From Hippophae tibetana (Eukaryota; Streptophyta; Magnoliopsida; Rosales; Elaeagnaceae), in assembly GCA_037013495.1 (NCBI GenBank), contig JAZDXN010000029.1:5406501-5470500 (forward strand): a stretch of DNA of 64,000 bases. The letters run 5' to 3'. A program made the position numbers and the translations under genes. The notes under the pieces were generated by a model that was not told the DNA's origin, did no database searches, and saw only the letters and a list, made by a program, of their open reading frames with translations. This document shows, one piece after another, positions 1-10,506 of the stretch (position 1 is the first letter of the stretch; each line of letters opens with the position of its first letter).

Positions 1-1100
1 GCCCATCTCCTATTTTCATTGTTGGATCACTTCCTTTTCCACTAAGTGATTGCTTAGGGAACTTAGTGTATGATCTGGGTTGTTTCCCTCTTGACTTTGG
101 ATCTTAGCACCCTAAAAGTATGTCTATAAAATGATCTAGGCCTATATTTGGAGTTTCCATGAGGTTAGTAAGGAAAAATGGAGCCACTCTAGCCTATTGA
201 CCACTCTATCTCAACCAATCGATATCATACACTCTAAAAAAATAGATTTCATGGAAAAATAACTATATTTTTTCTTGGTAGGCTTTTCACCCCTAGCCAC
301 AAGTCATCCCTATATTTTTCCATATACGTGAGTTTGGTCCTCCAAGGCCTATTAGAGTTATCTTTAACATGCTCATAGCTAGATTGATCGGTTTCAGTTC
401 AAATAAGGCAAACAAGAGGATTTCACCTCTAGAAAGTGCCTACACATAATGGCTTAAGCCTTTGTTCCTATTTTCTCACTAACCCATCAAGGTTCTAATC
501 TCCACTATTTTGATTGATTGTTCGCATCAGATCTTAGGTTCTCTATTTTTCTCCTTAAATAGGGTTTTTTTCATCTATCCCTCATGGTACTTATATGCTA
601 TCCCTCATTGAGGAATACTTAGACTTAGAGGGTGGTCCCCTTTTCTCGTGTAAAAGAAATTAGAATTCAAACACAACACAATTTCTTAGGAAATATTGAA
701 CCATGGGAAAAAATCTACAAGGCTATCATCTTCTTTGACCATATCTTCCATCCTTTTCACAATTATAGTTCGTTGTACCCATTACTAATAGAATCTCAAG
801 TATAGGGGCTTTCTTGTTTTTCCATCATCCAATTCATAAGTAATCGAATAAAGGTTATTGAAAAAGAATTTTACTTTGTTGAGGAAAGAGGCTTCGTGCT
901 TTCTGTACTTCAAAGTCCCAATCCGCTCTCTCTCACTACTATTAATAGGGTCTCAATTGATTTCCCTTCCTTTATCTACTCAGATGTTTTAGTTCACTAA
1001 GTGTTAAAAGTTCACAAAGCATAGACTAGCCACAGAGCTTGGTTACTGTTTCTCATTCGAGGATCCATAGATCACAGACGGTATCTCCTCTTGACCTTTT
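1..1100 (-). pseudogene. rrn26: Decayed 5' part of a mitochondrial-type 26S (LSU) rRNA gene, organelle DNA in the nucleus
   Basis: On the minus strand this stretch follows the 5' third of bacterial-type large-subunit rRNA in order. On the plus strand the complements of conserved blocks are visible: ccctcttgactttggatctt followed by agcaccc near 85-112, cacccctagccacaagtcat near 287-306, gaggaatacttagacttaga near 611-630, and a block reading gatttcccttcctttatcta near 959-978. The context gaggaatacttagacttagagg and the block around tgttcgcatcagatcttagg (519-538) fit plant mitochondrial 26S better than plastid 23S, judged from memory. Many small differences show that it is a non-functional nuclear copy (NUMT-like) that has decayed for a long time. 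The left end lies outside the window. Transfer to the nucleus is inferred from the surrounding retroelements. Confidence 0.72.
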
Positions 1101-2282
1101 TTTCCTTTAAAAGCATCATTCCTTCTCAATTCATGGGCATCCATAAGATGTATTCTTTTTTATCTTGTACCCATGGAGTGGTACATTGAGCACCAATCCA
1201 ATCATGATTCAGAAAACAAAAGTACAAGTAACTACATCAAAAACCTTTATTCTTGATGTGAATGGATGCTTTGTCACTTTCATTAGAATGTTATAACCAA
1301 AATAATGACAAATCTTTTTATTTGTTACTCAACTAGTAAAGGTAAACAAAAAAGTGCCTTAAATCAAAATGATTTCTCCTTTATTTTCTATGCTATGATC
1401 TTTCCTCTCTTATGAAATTCATAGTTTGATCGAGGGTTCTCCTCAATATAAGATAGGTTACAACTATAATTAGAACTCCAACTGAACCAATTTCGTTATT
1501 ATGACCTTAGGTAGTGGACGAGATAGCAAATGGATGGAAATTCTACACTTAATGGCTGCCACTTGTAGCTCTGGCACTCTCAATTTTGAAGGTCTTGGTA
1601 GGATTATTACTTGCTAGCCCTACCTTTTCTTTCTTTCTTATTGGCATCCCTTACTTAGTTTTGAAAGCTCCTTCCTTTGTTGACCTCTATCATATAACTT
1701 TTTTATCTCTTTCATTAGTGCAATCTTCTTTGAATTCAATAAAGAATTGTGATTTTATTTTATGAAATATATCTCCTCCCTTTAATCTAATCAGTATATT
1801 ACTTATGAGTAAGGCACTCTCTGAAAGATAGGTAAATAAGAGTTAATGTTAAGTGCAATAGAAAGATATTTTGAGGCAGGCGATAGGCTTATATCAGATG
1901 CAAGCAAGCTTAGTCTCAATATGCATGCATTAGATAAAGAGGTTGGTGCTTCATTTAAGAGGCTAGCTAGAGTCTCACCTTCCTATATTAACTGGTAGGC
2001 ACAATCGCTTGAGTATAGTTCTTGACCATTAAGAAACGTTTTTACTTATTTTTTTTATTTCAATATATTTTTTAGGATCATTTATAACTCTATCAAATAG
2101 AAATTTCAATTATATCTTTTTATTTTTCGAATCAATTCTTACCGGTTCAAGAAGTAAAGAATGCTCTTGACCCTTCACCCATTTCAATATAAAGGATTAG
2201 TTAATCAAATAATAGATAGTAAATGGGTGGGTTTAAAAATAAATTAATTTCTAGTAATGAACTAGATAAGAATCATTCTCAT
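1101..2282. other. Unassigned sequence, possibly organelle-derived flank
   Basis: No convincing coding region or repeat was seen. The base composition is less AT-extreme than the rest of the window. It lies between an rRNA remnant and a plastid-type scrap, so it may be mitochondrial spacer DNA carried in the same transfer; that is inference only. Confidence 0.3.
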
Positions 2283-2350
2283 GTGGGCCCCCCCCATAAA
2301 TTCCATAGAGTTTCATTCTTACGAACATACTCCCCAGGTGGGATACTTAA
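2283..2350 (-). pseudogene. rrn16: Fragment of plastid-type 16S rRNA
   Basis: The plus strand shows the complement of the conserved 16S region around E. coli positions 880-920: gtgggccccc, then gagtttcattcttacgaaca and tactccccaggtgggatact. The wording (gagtttcattcttgcgaacgtactccccaggcgggatactt in living plastids, from memory) is plastid rather than mitochondrial. Only about 70 bases are recognisable and several CpG positions have become TpG or CpA, as expected of methylated nuclear DNA. Confidence 0.7.
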
Positions 2351-2428
2351 TAAAATAATAGAATATGGCATATTTGTACTCATTTGAATTTCATATTTTC
2401 TTTCGAAAATAAAAAAAATTAAGGAATT

Positions 2429-2608
2429 CTATAAACCCAATTGAGCACGTCTAGCATATTTTATCACAGTAGTAAGATCACTATAACCCACTCTGATGAG
2501 AAAGCCGCATAAGTGAATATATAACCTATATAAAAATGTGCTTACCCAATTCCTCTTTCTCATTCCGAAAAGTGCATTGTTGGAACTAAATTGGAACGCC
2601 AAATGGCC
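2429..2608 (-). other. Well-preserved unidentified block beside the tRNA remnant
   Basis: The minus strand is open for 66 codons from within the tRNA remnant down to 2429. The stretch is less AT-rich than its surroundings. I could not match the translation to a plastid or mitochondrial protein I know, so it is recorded only as probable organelle DNA of unknown identity. Confidence 0.25.
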
Positions 2609-2672
2609 TGAACCAAGATGCTTTAGCACTGCTTCCTAAGAGCAGCTTATCTACCAATTTCACCATGGCTAC
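2609..2672 (-). pseudogene. trnL-UAG: Remnant of plastid trnL-UAG
   Basis: Read on the minus strand, the block has the D-arm text atggtgaaattggtagataa, then the anticodon stem and loop ctgctcttaggaagcag with anticodon TAG, then gtgctaaagcatcttggttc. This is the layout of plastid tRNA-Leu(UAG) with a few substitutions. The acceptor 3' side is lost: after the T-arm start the sequence runs into unrelated DNA. It cannot fold into a whole tRNA and is a pseudogene. Confidence 0.72.
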
Positions 2673-5380
2673 TTACTCAAAATCATAATAACATATCAAT
2701 TTTTTTATTCCTGAGGAAGTGCATATTTTACTTGAATCTTCTTTCGTAATGGTGTGAAACAATAGTATCATTAGAGTAGATACTCAAATCAATTTTAAAG
2801 ATTCATAAAAAGTTATGCATTGATCCTAAGAATATTTATGATACCTAAAAAGATATCTATATATGTCTTTTCAATAAAAAAATTTAAAAATAATATAATT
2901 TACGAATTCTTTGCTCTTCATAAACAAACTTGGTATAGGCTAAAAAAAATTTGAAAATCTTAATGAACCCCTTAAATTTTCATTTTTTAGCCTATCCATA
3001 ATATGTAAATGAGATTTCATCTTTTTAATTTATAAGAGAATGTACAAATATTTTTTAAATATATAGAATTGTAGTTAGTTTCTAATTATTCCATGAGCAT
3101 CTTGAATTTCATAAAAATTAAGAGTAATATAATCCTTACTTAAAGGCCATTGCAATTTGAATTTAACCTCCTGTATATTTAATAAAGTAGAAGGTCAATA
3201 AAATAAATAAATCTCAATTAATCAAACATCCAATTGATCACCACATCTGTATTGTAAATATGTAGTTAGGAATAATCTAGCCAAAGTAATAGGAATGAGA
3301 CCTAAGACGATTTCAAATAAAAAAACTTCAATCATTTCAATTTCTTTGAAAGAAGAAGGGAGAGATAGTAGCAAAAAACAATTATGAATCTAGATTAATA
3401 AAAGCATAGATATATCTATGGATGTTGATATGGGTTGACACGGGTATATAAATATTTTTATATTGTCGAATAACAAGCCTCTAATTAGCTATTAGCTATT
3501 CTTTTTAGAGAATTTGATCTCTGATGAAAAAGATAGATTTTGGTTATATTTCATCTCTTTAACAAGATTAGTAATTTGCATAATGGCCCTAATGTTCTAA
3601 TGGAGGTCTATCTTGTTGAGGTACTCAAATTGGATCAATGATCAATTTCTAAGTTTCGACGTAAAACTTATTATAGATCTTGATCAATTGGATCGTCTTT
3701 TTGTAGATTCATCCTTTTCTATTAGATAGGAAGGGATATTGCACAAGATGTGTCATCCTATCATCGAAGGGTGTTAGCAAAATCAAAATAATTAGAGGCT
3801 CAAAGCCTTGGTTTGGTCAAGCAAACTAACATTGCATAGTCTTAGCACCCACACAGTAGAGGAAAATAATCATTCCCTTTTGACAAAACTAAGTGTCTTT
3901 CCATAGGGTAAAGGAAATAGAAGTAGTAAACCCAACCACTTCATGCTGAGGTTTATAAATGTTACTTCGGCCTTTTTAATCCTTGCCCCAAGGCCAGCAC
4001 ATAAGTTTGGTGCTCTTTATTAACCGCTCAAACTTTGTGCTCAATGAGGTCATGGTACCTTCTTCTTGGAGTTGGGTTCAAACTCATCCACATTTTATAT
4101 TTGAATGATCATCTCCTGTCATCCTTCTGGCTTGCTATCTCTTTATATCTTGAATGCCTTATGTTGGCAGGACTCTCTCTTTTCTTTGGCTTCTAATTAA
4201 ATTGAAGAAATCCTTTTAGAGGCACCATCTTTATTAATAAAAAAATGTTAGTTTCATTTACTCTAGCTAGATGTATTTTACTAGTCCTCTTCCTAAAAAT
4301 ATGATAATTGATTTTTTGAGACTAGTGCAATAAATGGGCTTTTGAGACTCCATTTTGTTAACAACAGATACTGTTTCTATCTTCACGGGTAAGGATTATT
4401 TGTGCTATGAGAAACTCATAGCCTCAATAGTGATCTAAGACAAGTATAAATCCCTCTTACTCAATAGTGGCTATGGAAAGAATATATGATTAGTGATCTT
4501 CTGCTAATGTTGGCATATTTTTTTATCTCTAATCTCATCTATGCTTCAAGAAAACATTTTACCTACCCACTAATATTTAATATAATAAAAAAGGGTTGGT
4601 TTCTCTTCTTAATTTAAGAAAGAATTGAGTGTGCTCTTGCCCTTAGTGAAGTAAGTGGCTTCTGCTCTCCTTAATTTCACAAAGAATTCAGTGTGCTCCT
4701 TACTCTTAGTGAGCAGCTTTCGTTTCTCTCCTTTGAAATCTGAATCTTCTCTTTCTATGTCTATCAATCTTCTTGCCTTAAGCCCCTATTGTTTCTAGTG
4801 CTTGATTGTTTGATAGAGACGGACCCACTTTCATAAGCACTTGTTGGCATGTTCAGAAGAAGGCTTTGAGGAGCTTGATATGGCTTTGGTTTGCCTCTTG
4901 CTTAAAATATCTTCCAACTGAGTTGTACTAATAGGCTTACATAAAATAAATAAAAATTGAGTAACTACATGCAACCATTTTTTCTTCTTCCTTTACTTTT
5001 ACTAGAAATCTCATTTTTTTCCAATAGTTCAAGATTCCCTCTCTATGCCTATATATATTTAGTCAAAAGGCCAGTTCAATCGCTCTGTGGATTAAAATTT
5101 CTTTTTTTAATCTCTCAAATAAGGCAATATCTGGCCTTCTATTTATGGTAAGTGGTCTACCCTTCCCCTTAGTAGATCAAACAACGAAATTTGAATAGTA
5201 TAAGAAAGGAAAGAAGTTATTGAGTATACCCTTAATACAATATGTAGGGAATGAACCATTTGGAAAGAAGTACATCTAATAGTACACATGAGCAAGACGA
5301 TATGTAATCAATTATGGAAAGAATACATGAGGTAAACAATTCCTCAATATGTCTATTGAGATGCCACAAAGAATGATCAT
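2673..5380. other. Unassigned AT-rich sequence, no gene seen
   Basis: No open frame longer than 64 codons and no domain was recognised. A short near-duplicate occurs at about 4617-4660 and 4672-4715, where aagaattgagtgtgctcttg and agaattcagtgtgctcctta each precede a block about cttagtga. Parts may be organelle spacer or old retroelement, but nothing supports a firm call. Confidence 0.3.
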
Positions 5381-5384
5381 TCTT

Positions 5385-5585
5385 TTTGATAAGTCAAATT
5401 CAATCATTCAATCAAGAACACAAGAAGGAAAAACAAAATTTTTCTGAAATATACTTTTTATTAATGATATTCATTATTTTCCCTAAATTACATAGTTTCT
5501 CTTTTATAAGCAAAAAACCTAATAGAAAAACCCTAGACAACATGGGCTTTTTTAGTGGTGGATTGGGCCTAATCCAACCATAAAA
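5385..5585 (-). repeat. Possible old LTR remnant
   Basis: On the minus strand this stretch has the look of a plant LTR leader (gcccatgttgtctagggttt and a cttataaaagaga block that resembles a TATA box). It lies just beyond the broken gypsy pol region on the same strand. No terminal TG/CA pair or duplicate copy was found, so the call is tentative. Confidence 0.25.
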
Positions 5586-5588
5586 AAA

Positions 5589-5745
5589 TAAATTACTAAA
5601 AGACTTAAAATAAAAAGCCCAGAATTAACTAAAATAAAAATTGCTAAACATAAAAGGATCACAATTAAATAAAAGACTTAAAATAAAATCCCACAATTAA
5701 CTAAAACAAAAATTGCTAAACATAAAAGGCCTACAATTAATTAAA
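5589..5745. repeat. 72-bp direct repeat, about 2.2 copies
   Basis: The block aattaactaaaataaaaatt starts at 5623 and recurs at 5695 with one change, each followed by gctaaacataaaagg. A partial copy precedes it at about 5589-5621 (agacttaaaataaaaagccc compared with agacttaaaataaaatccca). It is non-coding and AT-rich. Confidence 0.6.
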
Positions 5746-6606
5746 ACAAAATTGCTTCATAAAGTAACCCTTGCACACAACTTGATCTTCCAAATATATC
5801 CCTAGTCATTGGACCGCCAATTCTTTGCAAAAGATCTTGAGCATATTTGGAAACATCAACTTGATTAACACTTGTGAACATCAACGGAGCTAATTCATGG
5901 GGAATCTCTTCAAAAAAAATCATTCTCGAATTTTAGCTCTATAAGCAGTTCGATTTGTTATAACGGATCCATATATCAAGTCTATTTGATGCTCAATTTC
6001 TCTCAAAGGAGCTAATTCATGGGGAATCTTTTTAGGAAGTTGATCCTCAAAGTTCTATAATAAACTTACAATGACACTAGGCAAAAATGAGTTAAGATCT
6101 TCAGTAGAAAAATAAACATCCTTATACATAAGTACAAGTACTTGTTGCCTTTCCATCATTACGCTCTTAATCTCATGTTTTTCAGCAAATACACTCATTC
6201 TTTTATTTTTCTCTCCTTTTTGCTCACTTTCCTCTCCTATTTTATTTTCCTCTTGCCCACTCTTTTGTTTTTCCCTCAACTTGCACTCTCTTGCTATTAT
6301 AATATAGTCCTCATAAGCTTGCAAAGGTTTAAGAAGGGCTAATGAAACTTTTCGGTTGTTCATTTCAAAAGAGTACCTATTTTTAGACCCATCTTACATC
6401 ACCCTCCTATCAAACGGCCATGGTCATCCAAGAAAATATAAGCAATATATATTAATTCCATATCACAAAGAACCTCATCCTCATACTTGCCAATTGAAAA
6501 TGGAACCCAAACTTGTTTGTTGACATTCACTTATCCACAATCATTTTCAAATTTTCTTCTAACAAAAAATATTTTCACGTTGCTCCTCATCTCTTTCATT
6601 CTTAAG

Positions 6607-6955
6607 CTATATATTCAAGGCTCTCTTTGTGACATGTAATTCCCCATACATAGGTTCTTCCAATTCTACAACAGAACAATCCTCCAATGGTGGTATTTTA
6701 TCGTCACTTAAACTAGCATTTTCGATTTCTCCATATGCTCGTACAATAATATCCCTTTTGTTTGGGAATTCAGATGAAATTTGTCTGAGTTCTTGGCACC
6801 TAAAACACTTAATTTCATGTGACATAGTAAGATTTTTAGTTTCAAGTTTACCTTTAGTAATAGCAACTGAAATTTTCAACTTTGCTTCACCTTTTGTTCT
6901 AAAGGCAGTTTTGTTATCTTTCCAAGTTGATTTCCATGGAGAATTAGAGGATGAA
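6607..6955 (-). pseudogene. Gypsy gag C-terminal part with zinc-knuckle remnant (fossil)
   Basis: The translation carries a CFRCQ-type knuckle followed by an acidic stretch with PPLEDCS and a GELHVTKRALN block. In living plant gypsy elements this order marks the end of gag and the approach to the protease. Part of the broken element at 5730-9991. Confidence 0.7.
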
Positions 6956-9362
6956 TGAAAAGTTACCATGCTTAATTAGAAAAAAAAAGGATTTAACAAT
7001 TTAAAAATAAAAAAAAATAAAAAAACATTTATGTTCACATTTTCATTTTTTTTATTTTATTTTTGTTTTATGTGATTTAGTAATTTAAAAAAAAAATTAT
7101 TAAATAATTTCCCCATTTATTTATTAATATATTTGTGATGTATTGCTTCCAGTATTCCTCTTTGAGTTTTTAAGTTGCGTTTTTAAGCCAAAATACCTGA
7201 AAAACAATAAAAATACCCGTGATTCCGAAAAAGACAAATTTATATAAATATATGATAAAACATATAAATATATATATTTTTAATCAATTAATGTGCATAA
7301 AATCATGGTTATTTTAGTGCTTTTTGAGCACTCATCACAACCCCCAACCAGCTTCTTGCTAGTCCCTTAGCAAGAGAAGCGATAAAAACTAAAAATTAAA
7401 CTATCCTAAATCACTTTCATGGATTGAAACGGTTGCATTTAGCCTATGCAACAAGCCGTTAAACCCCTAGGTTGCCCTAGTGGACGAGTTTGAGTCTCGT
7501 GAGGGTTTTCAGTAATGATACCCACAAACATTGAACTAAATGTAAAAAATCAAAAGAAACAATAAAAACAATCAAATCAAAAACCAAAATTACAACAAAA
7601 TCAAAAATTAATTTAAGAATAAAAGAAAACAACATATCACAAAAATATCTCATACTTTTTTAATCTCCTTTAAGATCATAATTAAAATCTCAAGCATAAG
7701 TTATTTTAATCTCTTTAAACAATCATGATTTTATTATAATAATTAGTCGAAAATCATTTTCATATTTCATATAAAAAATGTATCAATTTAATTTTACCCA
7801 ATTTCAGTGTCATGAATCAGAATTCGCTTCGACTCTATTCCTCACAAGTCAATACTCTCAAAACACTGAATCCTATGGGTTCAAACACTCATACTAATTT
7901 ATATGCGAAAGAGTTGATGTATAGAAATGAACTAATATGTTCGCATATGTATAAAGAATAAAGGCTCAAAGTGTTATTTTAACATTGATCTCATGAAAGG
8001 AATCGAATGTATAAATTATAAAGATATCATATATAAAAATTATTTTCATGCATAAATCAAACTCATTAAGAAAGAATTTCAAGATATATGCTTTTTACAA
8101 ATGAAGAAATTGCAATGACTTTTTAGGGAATTACTTCCTATATCTTTCTTTTGTATTTAGCCTTTACTCACAACTTTGTAGGCAATGTGGGTCATAGTAT
8201 GTAGATGATACTATATTTTTTATCTCTCTATTTTTTTTCAATATATGTATATTTTAGAGAGTCAACCCATGTACAGATTGTACATTTTTTTGGAATTTGG
8301 TGAGTGGTTAATTTTGTGGCTTTTCTGTTTGATCTTGGTTTAGGTAACCCCATATATGTCTTTTTTTGTTTTTTTGTAGCAGTCATGCATGAATGAGATA
8401 TAAGCATATACTATCAATTTCTACTCAAATCATTTAATCTAAACAAAAATAATAATAATAAAATATATGATACTCTATTAAGATGAGAAAAAATTCATAC
8501 ATTCAATGCTAATACCTATAGAGATCATCTAAAATTTGAATAAATAAGAAATGTGTTTGGAGTAGAAAAAATATATATTTCACTCTGAATAAAAGATATT
8601 AGGCTCAAATTATATCTCACAAGGGTAGTCTCCACTAAAAAAAATTCATAAACACCGATTTTGGGTTTAATATAATTTCTACATTTTATCAAGAAATACT
8701 AGTTATGACAAAAACTAACTAATTATCAAAAATAATTACAAAATATTTCATGATATGTTTTCAAAAATTAATCTAACAGTACAAAAGACTTAACTATTTA
8801 CTTAAATTTGATTTAAAGAAATGATTAATTTTTGTGAGAAAATATTTAATAATTTTTTTTTTAATTTTTAAATTGTTAAATCTTTTTTTCTTTTTTCTTC
8901 TAATTAAGCATGGTAATTTTTCACCACCCCCAACCTAGAACTTACATTGTCCTCAATGTAACAACTGTAAATTAAAGATAAAGAGAAAAGAGAAGAAAGA
9001 TTACCTATTTCTTGAGAATGTGTAAGTAGTAATGGAGAAATGCAGGTGCATCCATCATATTCATGATTAAAGTGTATACAGACAGATCGTTGTAAACTTC
9101 TAACATCTCAACAAATATTTTTAGTTTTAACAATTTAAAAATTATTTATTAATATATTTGTGATGTATTGCTTCCGGTATTCCTCTTTGAGTTTTTAAGT
9201 TGCGTTTTTAAGCCAAAATACCTAAAAACCAATAAAAATACCCGTGATTCCGAAAAAGACAAATTTATATAAATATATGATAAAACATATAAATATATAT
9301 ATTTTTAATCAATTAATGTGCATAAAATCATGGTTATTTTAGTGCTTTTTGAGCACTCATCA
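6956..9362 (-). mobile_element. Rearranged non-autonomous LTR element (family A) in gypsy gag, perfect 5-bp TSD
   Basis: The insert begins TGAAAAGTTACC and ends GCACTCATCA, and is flanked by ATGAA at 6951-6955 and 9363-9367. Read on the minus strand it has about 215 bp of the family-A LTR start (9362 to about 9148), then the 3' part of the interior (about 9145 to 7331), then a second LTR start (about 7330 to 7110). The last 100-150 bp include an interior fragment in the opposite orientation, which forms the left end. There is no coding sequence. Gag text resumes on both sides, and a clean TSD points to one insertion of an already scrambled element. Confidence 0.8.
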
Positions 9363-9367
9363 ATGAA

Positions 9368-9965
9368 CTAGATCTAAACCTTGTTGACTTGATTTTCTTC
9401 TCCACTTTAATAGCTTTTTGTAGTAGTTCTTCCATCTATATAAGTCCCTATAGTAATGGCTAGGTATGAACCTCTTACGCATCACCAATTTCATCTCTTC
9501 TCATGACCGAATAGGTCTCTCACCATTCCTTCACCTATTAACCACCAATTGATCCTACCATATACCAACATAATCTGTAAATTCTACGGCTACTAGCTTT
9601 ACTTTCTTCTCCTTGGAGTAATTATGACAATAAAATACATGCAAAAGATTTATTTCTCACTCCAAATATAACTCAGGATCATTATTTCCTTAAAAAGGCA
9701 GAATTTCCATCTTTATACTGCCTATATGGCTATCTTCTTCGAAGTTAGTCTTTCTTCCCCATTTATAACTTGTTCTCTCTACCATATTGGAATCAGCTTC
9801 TTTTCCTTCGAACTCATATCTTCTAGATCTTCTTCTATATGGTTCAAAACTAGAAGAGGATTCTAAATCATCCAACCTTGCATTCATCCTCTTAAATTGG
9901 CCATGAACAAATTTGATGAAGAATTTAAAGTCAATCTGTTGTGGTTCTCCTCCTTCTTTACTCAT
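9368..9965 (-). pseudogene. Gypsy gag N-terminal part (fossil)
   Basis: It starts with ATG at 9965 and shows a basic region, then KMEI-PF-type text. Downstream blocks (KVKLVAVEFTDYV, MRKRF-PSHYYRDLY) are typical of the plant gypsy gag capsid domain. It is the upstream half of the gag cut by the insertion at 9362. Broken. Confidence 0.7.
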
Positions 9966-10050
9966 GTTTTCAACCTATAAAATAAAATGAGATAACTGAT
10001 GAGTTCTCAAAAAGCACTAAAATTACCATTATTTTATGCACATTAATTGA

Positions 10051-10051
<1 letters not shown>

Positions 10052-10090
<39 letters not shown>
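10052..10090. repeat. (AT)n microsatellite in LTR 1
   Basis: A run of about 19 TA units replaces the shorter tatatat block seen at the same place in the other LTR copies, so it expanded after this copy inserted. Confidence 0.85.
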
Positions 10091-10092
<2 letters not shown>

Positions 10093-10400
10093 TTATCATA
10101 TATTTATATATATTTGTCTTTTTCGGAATCAGGGGTATTTTTATTGTTTTTCAGGTATTTTAGTTTAAAACGTAACTTAAACACTCAAAGAGGAATACTG
10201 GAACCAATACATCACAAATATATTAATAAATAAATGGGGAAACGTCAACAAATATGGAAAAAATTGGACAAAATGGGTCAAAAAGGTCAACAAGGAGAAA
10301 ATCGTGCCGCCGCGCCGAGCCGAGCCGAGCCACGCCAAGCAGCGCGCGCCCGCGCGTGCCGACGCTCATTTCGCCCCATTTTTGCGGGCAGCCACCCCCA

Positions 10401-10506
10401 TGACGTCATGATGACGTCATCAATGACCTCAGTAATTGCACTCCGCATTTTCACCATTTTTTATCATTTTTTCACTCACTTTTCTCTCCATCCTCACCTA
10501 TAAATA
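10401..10506 (+). promoter_or_regulatory. LTR 1 promoter: two TGACGTCA sites and TATA box
   Basis: TGACGTCA occurs at 10401-10408 and 10412-10419, an 11-bp step or about one helical turn. TATAAATA lies at 10499-10506 in the context cctataaatacccc. TGACGTCA is the palindromic CRE/as-1-type site bound by plant TGA-class bZIP proteins. The layout is kept in the other LTR copies, which supports a promoter. Confidence 0.7.

Larger units (their letters stand above)
5730..9991 (-). mobile_element. Broken Ty3/gypsy retrotransposon (gag to start of RT), split by a later insertion
   Basis: Minus-strand remains of a plant Ty3/gypsy element lie on both sides of an insertion at 6956-9362. The gag start is at about 9368-9965 and the gag end with a zinc-knuckle motif (CFRCQE...) is at about 6607-6950. 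Protease-like sequence follows at about 6420-6600 (an SIGKYEDEV-like block), and the start of the RT domain at about 5741-6020 (EIPHELAP and EHQIDL-like blocks). The order gag, PR, RT is that of the family. The rest of RT, RNase H and integrase is missing. The element is a fossil with many breaks, older than the insertions in it. Lineage within Ty3 (chromovirus-like) is a guess. Confidence 0.75.

Noticed and set aside
5040-5151. Possible organelle gene fragment with membrane-like translation
   Set aside because: No plastid or mitochondrial protein could be recognised, and the frame is short and Phe/Leu-rich by composition.
10234-10503. Ala/Arg/Pro-rich open frames in GC-rich blocks (also near 15,318-15,670, 16,110-16,577, 21,241-21,589, 37,244-37,559, 40,590-40,977)
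   Set aside because: They exist on both strands at once, lie in the LTR islands that differ between copies, and have no conserved protein text. They are an effect of GC-rich DNA with few stops.
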